Below, piece after piece: positions 46,108-53,765 of a stretch of 64,000 bases of DNA. Every line of letters starts with the position of its first letter. Within the stretch, counting starts at the first letter, position 1. The notes below the pieces were generated by a model that made no database searches, had not been told where the DNA came from, and saw only the letters and a list, made by a program, of their open reading frames with translations. A program made the position numbers and the translations under genes. The DNA is taken from positions 171,681 to 235,680 of the forward strand of contig VMTA01000023.1 of assembly GCA_013791855.1 (NCBI GenBank), given 5' to 3'. This DNA is from Sideroxydans sp. (lineage in GTDB: Bacteria; Pseudomonadota; Gammaproteobacteria; Burkholderiales; Gallionellaceae).

Positions 46108-47304
46108 ATGAGCAAACAAGTTCAGGAAGCCTATATCGTCGCTGCCACCCGTACGCCGGTGGGCAAGGCGCCGCGCGGTATGTTCCGCAACACGCGCCCC
46201 GACGATCTGCTGGCGCATGTGCTGAAGAGTGCGCTGGCGCAGGCGCCGTCGCTCGATCCGGCCAGCATCGGCGATGTGATCGTGGGCTGCGCGATGCCGG
46301 AGGCTGAGCAAGGCATGAACGTGGCGCGCATCGCGCTGCTGCTGGCGGGCATTCCGAACACGGTGCCGGGCATGACGGTGAACCGTTTCTGTTCTTCCGG
46401 TGTGCAGGCAGTCGCCATGGCGGCGGACCGCATCCGTCTCGGCGAGGCTGATGTGATGCTGGCAGCCGGTGTGGAGAGCATGAGCATGGTGCCGATGATG
46501 GGCAACAAGGTGGCGTTCAATCCGGCCATCTTCGAGGACGAGCATGTGGGCATCGCCTACGGCATGGGGATGACTGCGGAGAAGGTGGCGGAGCGCTGGA
46601 AGGTGTCGCGCGAGGCACAGGATACCTTTGCTTTGCAGAGCCATTTGCGTGCCATTGCGGCGATCAATAACGGCGAGTTCGCGGACGAGATCACGCCCTA
46701 TCAGATCACGGAGCATGTGCCGGACATGCATAGCCGCGACGTGAACGTGATGGCACGCATGGTCGCGCAGGACGAAGGCCCGCGCGCGGACACCTCGCTG
46801 GAAGCACTGGCGAAGCTGAAGACGGTGTTCGCGCTGAAGGGCTCGGTGACGGCGGGCAATAGTTCGCAGATGTCGGACGGGGCGGGCGCGGTGCTGTTGT
46901 GTTCGGAAGCGGCGCTGAAGCGTTTCAACCTCACGCCTATCGGCAAGTTCCTCGGTTTCTCAGTGGCGGGTGTGCCGCCGGAGATTATGGGCATCGGCCC
47001 CAAGGAGGCGATTCCGCGTGCGCTGAAACAGGTCGGGTTGTCGCTCAACGATATGGACTGGATCGAGTTGAATGAGGCTTTCGCCGCGCAGTCGCTGGCG
47101 GTGATCGGCGATGTGGGTCTGAACCCGGACATCGTCAATCCGCTGGGTGGTGCCATCGCCCTCGGTCACCCGCTCGGGGCGACCGGTGCGATCCGCACGG
47201 CCACGCTGTTGCACGGTCTGCGTCGTCGTAAACAAAAGTACGGCATGGTGACGATGTGTATCGGCACCGGTATGGGGGCCGCTGGTGTGTTCGAGGCGCT
47301 GTGA
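46108..47304 (+). CDS. fadA: Acetyl-CoA acyltransferase (thiolase)
   Basis: Catalyses the last step of beta-oxidation, thiolytic release of acetyl-CoA. The 398-residue protein has the nucleophilic C95 in NRFCSSG, the second motif GHPLGATGA and the third motif CIGTGMG holding the second catalytic cysteine. The N-terminus EAYIVAATRTPVGK is typical. A GGAG ribosome-binding site precedes the ATG. It partners with the dehydrogenase/hydratase fusion at 42381 but is separated from it by the carbonic anhydrase. A biosynthetic acetoacetyl-CoA thiolase role cannot be fully excluded. Confidence 0.93.
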   Translation: MSKQVQEAYIVAATRTPVGKAPRGMFRNTRPDDLLAHVLKSALAQAPSLDPASIGDVIVGCAMPEAEQGMNVARIALLLAGIPNTVPGMTVNRFCSSGVQAVAMAADRIRLGEADVMLAAGVESMSMVPMMGNKVAFNPAIFEDEHVGIAYGMGMTAEKVAERWKVSREAQDTFALQSHLRAIAAINNGEFADEITPYQITEHVPDMHSRDVNVMARMVAQDEGPRADTSLEALAKLKTVFALKGSVTAGNSSQMSDGAGAVLLCSEAALKRFNLTPIGKFLGFSVAGVPPEIMGIGPKEAIPRALKQVGLSLNDMDWIELNEAFAAQSLAVIGDVGLNPDIVNPLGGAIALGHPLGATGAIRTATLLHGLRRRKQKYGMVTMCIGTGMGAAGVFEAL

Positions 47305-47333
47305 ATGGGTTATATGGATTCGGGAGTAAGAAG

Positions 47334-47897
47334 ATGAAGAAAGTGATGCTGGGCATGGCGGTCTGTTTGCTGTGCATGCCTGTCATGGCGCTTGAGGTTG
47401 CGGGCGTCAAGCTGAGTGATACAGCGCAGGTCGGTTCTCAAACACTGGTGCTGAACGGGGCGGGCATACGCACCAAATGGTTCTTCAAGGTCTATGTCGG
47501 TGCCTTGTATCTGCCGCAAAAGCAGATGGCTGCGGACATGGTGATCGCCGATGAACACCCCCAGCGCATCGCGATGCATATGCTGCGCGATCTGGGCAGC
47601 AGGAAGCTGTACGGCGCCTTCAACGAGGCCATACAGGCGAACCATGATGGCGCTGAATTGAAGGCGATGAAGGCGCAACTCATGTTGATGGCCGACATCT
47701 TCAACGAGATCGGCGAGGCCAAGCAGGGGGATGTCATCACGCTCGATTACCAACCGGCCGCTGGCACGCGGATCAGTTTGAACGGCAAGGTGTACGGCAA
47801 TATCGCAGGCGCGGCGTTCAAGCGCGCGTTGTTGAAGATATGGTTGGGCAACAAGCCTGCACAGGATGATCTGAAAAAGGCGATGCTCGGTGGTTGA
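47334..47897 (+). CDS. Chalcone-isomerase-like secreted protein
   Basis: Periplasmic protein of 187 residues with the chalcone isomerase-like fold (Chalcone_3 type). The start follows CGGGAG. A signal peptide (1-19, ending VMA) precedes the conserved opening LEVAGVKLSDTAQV and the characteristic GAGIRTKWFFKVYVGALYLP. Bacterial members have no known enzymatic activity; eukaryotic relatives in the wider fold bind fatty acids, which is suggestive next to a beta-oxidation cluster but unproven. Its stop overlaps the next gene's GTG by 8 bases. Confidence 0.88.
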   Translation: MKKVMLGMAVCLLCMPVMALEVAGVKLSDTAQVGSQTLVLNGAGIRTKWFFKVYVGALYLPQKQMAADMVIADEHPQRIAMHMLRDLGSRKLYGAFNEAIQANHDGAELKAMKAQLMLMADIFNEIGEAKQGDVITLDYQPAAGTRISLNGKVYGNIAGAAFKRALLKIWLGNKPAQDDLKKAMLGG

Positions 47898-49131
47898 TAC
47901 GGTGTCGGCAGATATGGCAAGGGAACATTTCGATGTCGACCAGGATTTCATCGTGCATCTGAACGGCGAATGTCTGGACTGGGCGGGCATGGATGCCGAG
48001 GCCTTGCAGGGTGAGCTGAAGGCGCAGGGCGAAGATTGGTACGGCTTGGTGAGCGAACGGTGTCCGCATCTGTTCGCGGCGGCACCGGTCTTCATCAGCG
48101 ATCAGCAGTTGCAGCAGATGCAGAAAGTCATCGCAGCGGCAGAGCAGGCGCTGGGGCCCTCGGATAAAGATGCGCCGCTCGGTGTGTTCTACGGCTACGA
48201 CTTCCATCTCAATACGCAGGGTGTTCATCTGATCGAGATCAACACCAACGCGGGCGGAGCTTTCCTGAATGCTCTGCTGATCGATAGTCAGCGAACTGCC
48301 AAGCTGTACGGCGAGGCGGTAGGCGAGACTGATATGGAGCAGGCATTCATCGGCATGTTCCGCAATGAATGGCGTCGGGTGCATGGCGACATACCGCTGC
48401 AGACGGTCGCCATCGTCGATGAGCAACCTGAGTCGCAATATCTCTATGCGGAATTCCTGTTGGCGCAAAAACTGTTCAAACGTGCAGGCATCTCCGCTTT
48501 CATCGCCGACCCGGCGCAACTGGAGGCGCGAGAGGACGGCTTGTATCGGGAAGGTCGTCGCATCGATCTGATCTACAACCGCCTCACAGATTTTGATCTG
48601 ACGCGGCATGTGCATTTGCGGGAGGTGTGGGAACGGCAGCAGGTGGTGTTGACGCCCGGGCCTGCACATCATGCGAAATATGCGGACAAGCGCAAGCTGG
48701 CCTGGCTGACCGATGCCGCAGCATTGCGTGGCGCTGGCGTGGCGGATGAAGTCATCCTGACTTTGCAGCAAGGCATCCCGCACACTGAGATCGTGCGCGC
48801 TGAGGATGCGGAACATTGGTGGTCTATCCGCAAGGAATGGTTCTTCAAGCCGGTGAGCGGTTACGGCAGCAAGGGTACCTATCGCGGTGACAAGATGACC
48901 AAGCGGGTGTTCGAAGAGGTGATGCAGGCTGATTACATCGCGCAGCAGTTGGCGGTGCCCGGCGAGCGCAAGGTTTGTTCGGGTGACGAGTCCGTGTCAT
49001 TGAAATATGACGTGCGTTGCTATGTGTATGCCGGTCGTCTCCAGATGATCGCTGCCAGACTCTATCAGGGGCAGACCACGAATTTCCGCACAGCGGGCGG
49101 GGGCTTCGCGCTGGTGCGGGTGATTTTATGA
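47890..49131 (+). CDS. ATP-grasp-like protein of unknown substrate
   Basis: A 413-residue cytoplasmic protein that I cannot name with confidence. Its features resemble ATP-grasp ligases: EINTNAGGAFLNAL (about 116-129) and a C-terminal half with EWFFKPVSGYGSKGTYRG (about 316-333, glycine-rich lid), LKYDVRCYVYAGRLQ and RLYQGQTTNFRTAGGGFA, which look like the ATP- and metal-binding end. The start is the GTG at 47890, overlapping the previous gene; an ATG at 47914 is an alternative. If it is an ATP-grasp enzyme it would join a carboxylate to an amine or thiol, as in peptide or glutathionylspermidine synthesis. No neighbour reveals the substrate. Confidence 0.6.
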   Translation: MVDTVSADMAREHFDVDQDFIVHLNGECLDWAGMDAEALQGELKAQGEDWYGLVSERCPHLFAAAPVFISDQQLQQMQKVIAAAEQALGPSDKDAPLGVFYGYDFHLNTQGVHLIEINTNAGGAFLNALLIDSQRTAKLYGEAVGETDMEQAFIGMFRNEWRRVHGDIPLQTVAIVDEQPESQYLYAEFLLAQKLFKRAGISAFIADPAQLEAREDGLYREGRRIDLIYNRLTDFDLTRHVHLREVWERQQVVLTPGPAHHAKYADKRKLAWLTDAAALRGAGVADEVILTLQQGIPHTEIVRAEDAEHWWSIRKEWFFKPVSGYGSKGTYRGDKMTKRVFEEVMQADYIAQQLAVPGERKVCSGDESVSLKYDVRCYVYAGRLQMIAARLYQGQTTNFRTAGGGFALVRVIL

Positions 49132-49146
49132 TTCACATAGAATCAA

Positions 49147-49198
49147 TAGGATAGGCGGGTGATATAGGCTGTTGCATAGGCCGATATATAGGCCTTTC
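49147..49198 (+). repeat. ATAGGC-type repeat element (copy 2)
   Basis: ATAGG, ATAGGC, ATATAGGC, ATAGGCC and ATATATAGGCC follow each other at 8-15 base steps. The stretch includes ATATAGGCTGTTGCATA (49162-49178), which matches the core at 18722-18738 at 15 of 17 positions. Together with the flanking GGCGGGT this suggests one type of element used at two loci. It fills most of the 137-base gap in front of the CZB gene. Confidence 0.5.
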
Positions 49199-49268
49199 GG
49201 CATATTGTATCGGCCGTTTCCGCCGCGCAGAATGACCATCCCATCTGGTCTTTTGCAGGAGGCACATC

Positions 49269-49682
49269 ATGTGGAAACAGGTCGGCAATACGCTTCAGCG
49301 CAACATCCCCACCATAGAACGTTTCGACGGCATCCGTGCTATCCAGTCGCACCTCAATCAACGCTTCCAGGTGGAAGCGTATGTTCAGGGCTACTCGTCT
49401 GACAAGCCTGAGCTACCGGATGATTGTTGTAGAGACTGCATGGTCGGCAAATGGCTGCACGGCGAGGGTGGCAAGCACTGTACGGACATGGCCTTGCTGA
49501 ATGACCTGCATGAAAGCTGTTATGAGTTCCACGAAGCCGCGTCGCAGGCATTGCTGCTGGTCGAACTAGGCAAGCGTGAAGCTGCGATGACCATCGTGCG
49601 CGGTAGCCGATTCTTCAAGGACGCTTCGGATCGCTACCAGTCGAATCTGGCCAAACTCCACTTGTCGTTCGAGATGGCATAG
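49269..49682 (+). CDS. Stand-alone CZB-domain (zinc-sensing) protein
   Basis: Small cytoplasmic protein of 137 residues made almost only of a chemoreceptor zinc-binding (CZB) domain, which elsewhere controls chemoreceptors or diguanylate cyclases by zinc occupancy. Candidate ligands are H28, C57 (CMVGKWLHGEGG), H81 and H88 (LHESCYEFHEAA). The position where many CZB domains have a histidine in that last motif is C84, and extra cysteines C53, C54 and C71 are present, so metal binding may be altered. An AGGAGG ribosome-binding site precedes the ATG. It is followed after 66 bases by an HD-GYP phosphodiesterase, which suggests a role in c-di-GMP control. Confidence 0.82.
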   Translation: MWKQVGNTLQRNIPTIERFDGIRAIQSHLNQRFQVEAYVQGYSSDKPELPDDCCRDCMVGKWLHGEGGKHCTDMALLNDLHESCYEFHEAASQALLLVELGKREAAMTIVRGSRFFKDASDRYQSNLAKLHLSFEMA

Positions 49683-49748
49683 CCCCATCCCTTTTGCCGT
49701 TGAGGAACACCCATGCGGGGGTGTCGCGATACGGATAAGGGGGAGATC

Positions 49749-51221
49749 ATGGATATCGCCACCAAACATCCCAAGCACGTTTCCCCCGGTTGGCTCAACT
49801 GGGGGTTCCAGTTGAGCCATGCAGATCTGCCTATGTGCCGGGAGCAACTACGCACACGCATGGAGATGTACCCGGCGATGGTGCTCGGGCAGATGGGCGT
49901 GCAGCTATTGTTTGTATGGCTGTACTGGGAGTTGGGTCACCATGATTTTATGATCTTGTGGTTGTCCGCCTCTTTCGCGCTGCATTTGGTCGAACTGTCT
50001 AAGTGGAGAAGAGACAGGCATAGCCTTTCAGCGCTGGATCAGTGCCGCGACTGGCATCAGCATTTCACTGTCTTTGCACTCGCCTCCGGCTTGTTGTGGG
50101 GAGCTGCGGCAGTCGTGTTCTTTCCGCATGACCTTTTCAATCAGGGCATTATGATCAGCATCATGGTCGGGTTGGTCGCTGTGTCGGTGACATTGAACCC
50201 GGTACATCCGCCTGCTTCCGTCACCTATCTGGGCGGCATCATGCTGCCGCTGATGGCGCGCGTGGCCGCCGAGAATGATGCCCTGCACTGGAAGATCGCC
50301 GGCATGTTGCTGCTGTTCAGTATGGTTGTGTTGTTCTCCGGCCGGGTATTGACGCGAAACTACAGACGCGTGTTGCAGCAACGCTTCGAGAATGAAACCT
50401 TGCTTCGGGAATTGGAAGCTCAGAAGAACCTCAACGAGGAGGCACGCTACAGATTGGAATTGGCGAACGCTGAATTGCGCCAGCACGAGGAAAGATTGGA
50501 AAGCATGGTGCGCGAGCGTACCTCCGAACTTCGTCAGCGCACGGATGAGATCGGGCTGATCAAGGATGCGACCATCCTCGCACTGTCATCACTGGCTGAG
50601 ACGCGTGACAACGAGACCGGCAATCACATACGGCGCACCCAGCACTATATTCGTCTGCTGGCACAGCACTTGCGGGGGCATTCCAGGTTCAAAGACTTCC
50701 TGACCGAGGAGAACATCGAGCTGCTGTTCAAGTTGGCACCGCTGCATGATGTGGGCAAGGTTGGCATCCCGGATCACATCCTGCTGAAGCCCGGGAAACT
50801 TACCGATGAGGAGTTCGAGATCATGAAGCAGCATGCGCTGCTTGGCGGCAATGCTATTGCGGCGGCCGAGAGTGAAGTCAATATCCAGAGCCATTTCCTG
50901 CGTATCGCCCGACAGATCGCGGTCGGCCATCACGAGAAATGGGATGGCAGCGGTTATCCCTTCGGTCTGAGCGGCGAGGACATCCCCATACCGGCCAGAC
51001 TGATGGCGCTGGCGGATGTCTATGATGCCGTGTCATCAAGGCGCGTGTACAAGCATGCTATCCATCACGATGAGGTGGTGAAGATCATCGAGGCGGGTAG
51101 CGGCACGCACTTCGATCCGGATATCGTAGCGGCCTTCAATATGATCAAGCATGAGTTCGCGGCTATTGCCGAGAAATTCTGTGACGCTGTGCCTGACGGT
51201 GCGCAGGCATCTTTGATCTGA
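49749..51221 (+). CDS. Membrane-anchored HD-GYP c-di-GMP phosphodiesterase
   Basis: Predicted c-di-GMP phosphodiesterase of 490 residues. The ATG at 49749 has a strong GGGGGAG ribosome-binding site; an in-frame ATG at 49713 does not. The N-terminal 200 residues hold five or six membrane helices of a MASE-like sensor, followed by a coiled coil (about 205-265) and the HD-GYP domain (about 270-475). The motifs HDVGKVGIPD (H333/D334), HHEKWDGSGYPFG (GYP from 402) and ADVYDAVSSRRVYK are complete. It may be controlled together with the CZB protein just upstream. It converges with the AmrS gene, 12 bases between stops. Confidence 0.92.
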   Translation: MDIATKHPKHVSPGWLNWGFQLSHADLPMCREQLRTRMEMYPAMVLGQMGVQLLFVWLYWELGHHDFMILWLSASFALHLVELSKWRRDRHSLSALDQCRDWHQHFTVFALASGLLWGAAAVVFFPHDLFNQGIMISIMVGLVAVSVTLNPVHPPASVTYLGGIMLPLMARVAAENDALHWKIAGMLLLFSMVVLFSGRVLTRNYRRVLQQRFENETLLRELEAQKNLNEEARYRLELANAELRQHEERLESMVRERTSELRQRTDEIGLIKDATILALSSLAETRDNETGNHIRRTQHYIRLLAQHLRGHSRFKDFLTEENIELLFKLAPLHDVGKVGIPDHILLKPGKLTDEEFEIMKQHALLGGNAIAAAESEVNIQSHFLRIARQIAVGHHEKWDGSGYPFGLSGEDIPIPARLMALADVYDAVSSRRVYKHAIHHDEVVKIIEAGSGTHFDPDIVAAFNMIKHEFAAIAEKFCDAVPDGAQASLI

Positions 51222-51233
51222 GCAGGTAAGAGT

Positions 51234-52325
51234 TCAGCGCCTGATGCGGACGGGGATGCGCCGTGTGCCGGGCTGGCTTTGATATATGCCGAAACGTCCG
51301 GCTAGCAGTTCGCCGCAATGCGGGCAGCTGCCTTGCGCGGTGAGCCGATAGTCGCGGATCTCATACCAATCCCGCACGATGAGCGCCTGTTTGCAGCTGG
51401 CGCAGTGCGTCGTTCCTCCTGCGGTGTCATGCACGTTCCCCGTATACACATGGTGCAGGCCGGCTGCATGGCCGATGCGTCTGGCTTCCGATAGCTTCAA
51501 GGCCGGCGTGGCCGGAATGTCCGTCATCTTGTAATCGGGATGGAAGGCGGTGAAGTGCAGCGGCACGTCCGGCCCGAGTTCTTCAGCGATCCATTCGCAC
51601 ATCTTGCCGATCTCGTGGGCGCTGTCGTTGTATCCCGGGATCAGCAGGGTGGTCAGCTCCACCCATACGTCGGTTTCCTTGCAGAGATACTGCAAGGTCT
51701 CCAGCACCGGCCCGAGATGTGCGCCGGTCTGCTTGAAATAGAATTCGTCGGTAAAGGCTTTCAGGTCGACGTTGGCAGCGTCCATCTTCGCGTAGAAATC
51801 GATCCTGGGCTGTGCATGGATGTAGCCGGCCGTCACGGCGACCGTCTTGACGCCGACCGCATGGCAGGCGTCCGCCACATCCATCGCGTATTCGGCAAAT
51901 ATCACCGGGTCGTTGTAGGTGAAGGCGACACTCAGGCAGTCCAGATCGAGCGCCGTGCTGGCGATGGCTTGCGGTGTGGCCTGATCGGCGAGCTTGTCGA
52001 AACTGCGCGCCTTGGAGATGTCCCAGTTCTGGCAGAACTTGCAGGCGAGGTTGCAGCCCGCCGTGCCGAACGACAGGATGCGACTGCCGGGGTAGAAATG
52101 GTTGAGCGGTTTCTTTTCGACAGGATCCACGCAGAATCCAGAGCTGCGGCCGTAGGTGGTGAGTACCATCGCATCATCGATGCGGCCCCGCACGAAGCAT
52201 GCGCCGCGTTGCCCTTCTTTCAGCTTGCAGTCGCGCGGACACAGATCGCACTGGATGCGGCCGTCATCCAGCCGGTGCCAGTAGCGGGCAGGGTAGCGTT
52301 CGTCGATGCTGATAGCCTCATCCAT
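51234..52325 (-). CDS. amrS: AmmeMemoRadiSam system radical SAM enzyme
   Basis: Radical SAM protein of 363 residues, similar to pyruvate formate-lyase activating enzymes and assigned to the AmmeMemoRadiSam system. The cluster-binding motif is CNLACKFC, with C91, C95 and C98. Further cysteine pairs, CDLCPRDC at 26-33 and two C-terminal pairs (CASC and CPHC, about residues 313-347), suggest a second metal site or rubredoxin-like zinc ribbon. It lies 12 bases after the AMMECR1 gene on the same strand. The reaction of this three-protein system is not established; the enzyme is expected to modify a protein or small molecule. Confidence 0.93.
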   Translation of the reverse strand: MDEAISIDERYPARYWHRLDDGRIQCDLCPRDCKLKEGQRGACFVRGRIDDAMVLTTYGRSSGFCVDPVEKKPLNHFYPGSRILSFGTAGCNLACKFCQNWDISKARSFDKLADQATPQAIASTALDLDCLSVAFTYNDPVIFAEYAMDVADACHAVGVKTVAVTAGYIHAQPRIDFYAKMDAANVDLKAFTDEFYFKQTGAHLGPVLETLQYLCKETDVWVELTTLLIPGYNDSAHEIGKMCEWIAEELGPDVPLHFTAFHPDYKMTDIPATPALKLSEARRIGHAAGLHHVYTGNVHDTAGGTTHCASCKQALIVRDWYEIRDYRLTAQGSCPHCGELLAGRFGIYQSQPGTRRIPVRIRR

Positions 52326-52337
52326 CTCAAGTGCTCC

Positions 52338-52889
52338 TTATGCGCCTTCGCTGTATTTGCGCACGCTGTAACGGGACAGGCGGATGTCGTCGGACCAGAA
52401 GTCGGCGGGCAACCCCGCCTTCTCTTTCAGATTGCCGATGAAGCCGACCGGCTCCGGTAATTGCGCCCATACCTGCGGCAGATAGGTGGCGCGGCTGCGG
52501 CCATACTCAAGGATCACGCCGTCCCGACCGGGATGGAGTTGCGCCAAGGCATCTTGCTCGCTCTTGAAGCTGATCCTTTCCGGGGGGCTGAGCAGGGAGA
52601 CCTCGATCTGCACTACGGCGAAGTCCTCTTTTGTCAGCGGCGGGAAGCGCGGGTCGCGGAATGCAGCAGCCACGGCGTTGTGACGCACATCGTCGATCAA
52701 CGGACGGTGTGCTTCCAGGCTGCCGATGCAACCGCGCAAACGGCCGTGCAAATTCAACGTCACGAAGGTCGCCCCCTCCTGCACCAGCCAGTCGCTGGAC
52801 GGCAGGTCGTGCGAGTCGAAACCGAGTTCGCGGGCGATGGCGGCGCGCGCCAGTCGCAGCAAAGTCAGTCCGTGATCTTCTTCATTCAT
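52338..52889 (-). CDS. amrA: AmmeMemoRadiSam system protein A (AMMECR1 domain)
   Basis: AMMECR1-domain protein of 183 residues. The start at 52889 gives MNEEDHGLTLLRLAR, typical of the family; longer in-frame versions would run into the Memo gene. The conserved motif LRGCIGSLEAHRPL (about 55-68) is the AMMECR1 signature, and the C-terminal half (RDPRFPPLTKEDF and YLPQVWAQLPEP) is also characteristic. The function of the family is unknown; the motif has been proposed as an active or nucleotide-related site. It overlaps the end of the Memo gene by 8 bases, showing translational coupling. Confidence 0.93.
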   Translation of the reverse strand: MNEEDHGLTLLRLARAAIARELGFDSHDLPSSDWLVQEGATFVTLNLHGRLRGCIGSLEAHRPLIDDVRHNAVAAAFRDPRFPPLTKEDFAVVQIEVSLLSPPERISFKSEQDALAQLHPGRDGVILEYGRSRATYLPQVWAQLPEPVGFIGNLKEKAGLPADFWSDDIRLSRYSVRKYSEGA

Positions 52890-53682
52890 GGTTGCTCTCC
52901 TCACAAAAGGCAAAAGCCGCGTAGCCGACCACGCCATCGCGCGGCCCGGCAGTGTCGCCCGAGTTGCGCAGGTCGAGCAGATGCGGGGTGAGGTGATGCC
53001 GGCGTGCGGCAAGCAGCAGGCCGTTGATCGGCGTCGCGCCGCATGCCTCGTCATGCGTGATGTCGGGACGCAGCTTGAGGATGTCGTTAGCGGTCTTCTG
53101 GTCGATCAGTTTGGATACTTCATATGGCAAGTAGTGAGAAAGGTCAGAACTGATCACGATCAGGGTCTCTGCGCCGCCCCAGATCAACTGCAAAACTTCC
53201 GCGACTTCCTGCGCGCTGGCATCCCCGACGGCTAGTGGCAACAGGGTGAAATCGTCCAACGCTATCTGCAGGAAGGGTAGTTGCACTTCCAGCGCATGCT
53301 CGAAGGCATGCACCGGCGCACTGACGGTGACTTGAGGCAGCGCTGCGATGGCTTGCATGGCATCCGTGTCCAGCCTGACTTGGCCCAGCGGGGTGGAGAA
53401 GGAGTCCGCATCCGGCAGGGCCATGCCGTGTACCGGGACGCGGTGGGTCGGGCCCAGCAGGATCACGCGACGGATGCGTGAAGCGACAGTGCGCAGGCTG
53501 GCATAGGCGCTGGCGGCAACAGGGCCGGAATACATGTATCCGGCATGGGGGGCGATCAATGCCTTGGGAGTCAGGCTGCTCGCTGCGGGGGTGGCCAGCA
53601 AGGCGCGCACATCAGCGGCCAGGATGTTGGCATCGGCCGGATAAAAGGAACCGGCGACAGCAGGCGGACGTATGTTCGGCAT
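52882..53682 (-). CDS. amrB: AmmeMemoRadiSam system protein B (Memo-like)
   Basis: Memo-family protein of 266 residues, related to class III extradiol dioxygenases. The ATG at 53682 has an AAGGGG ribosome-binding site, better than the in-frame ATG at 53706. The N-terminus IRPPAVAGSFYPAD is diagnostic. Candidate metal ligands include the histidines in APHAGYMYSGP (about 49-59), GPTHRVPVHG and SSDLSHYLPY. Human MEMO1 binds redox metals, but the bacterial substrate is unknown. It is the first gene of the trio and follows a chemoreceptor on the same strand after 74 bases. Confidence 0.93.
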   Translation of the reverse strand: MPNIRPPAVAGSFYPADANILAADVRALLATPAASSLTPKALIAPHAGYMYSGPVAASAYASLRTVASRIRRVILLGPTHRVPVHGMALPDADSFSTPLGQVRLDTDAMQAIAALPQVTVSAPVHAFEHALEVQLPFLQIALDDFTLLPLAVGDASAQEVAEVLQLIWGGAETLIVISSDLSHYLPYEVSKLIDQKTANDILKLRPDITHDEACGATPINGLLLAARRHHLTPHLLDLRNSGDTAGPRDGVVGYAAFAFCEESNHE

Positions 53683-53743
53683 GACGACCCCTTGGGGGAA
53701 TTGCATGCGCCCAGCATAGGACGCAGCAAGGGGGCGTGCAAGC

Positions 53744-53765
53744 AGGAATTAGTGCACTAATTCCT
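53744..53765. promoter_or_regulatory. 22-bp perfect palindrome between the chemoreceptor and amrB
   Basis: Bases 53744-53754 (AGGAATTAGTG) are the exact reverse complement of 53755-53765, so the site is fully symmetric. It spans the stop codon of the chemoreceptor gene and lies 62 bases upstream of the amrB start. As RNA it would form a 9-bp AT-rich stem with a TGCA loop but no T-run follows on the minus strand. It could be an operator for a dimeric regulator or a mild processing hairpin. Confidence 0.55.
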
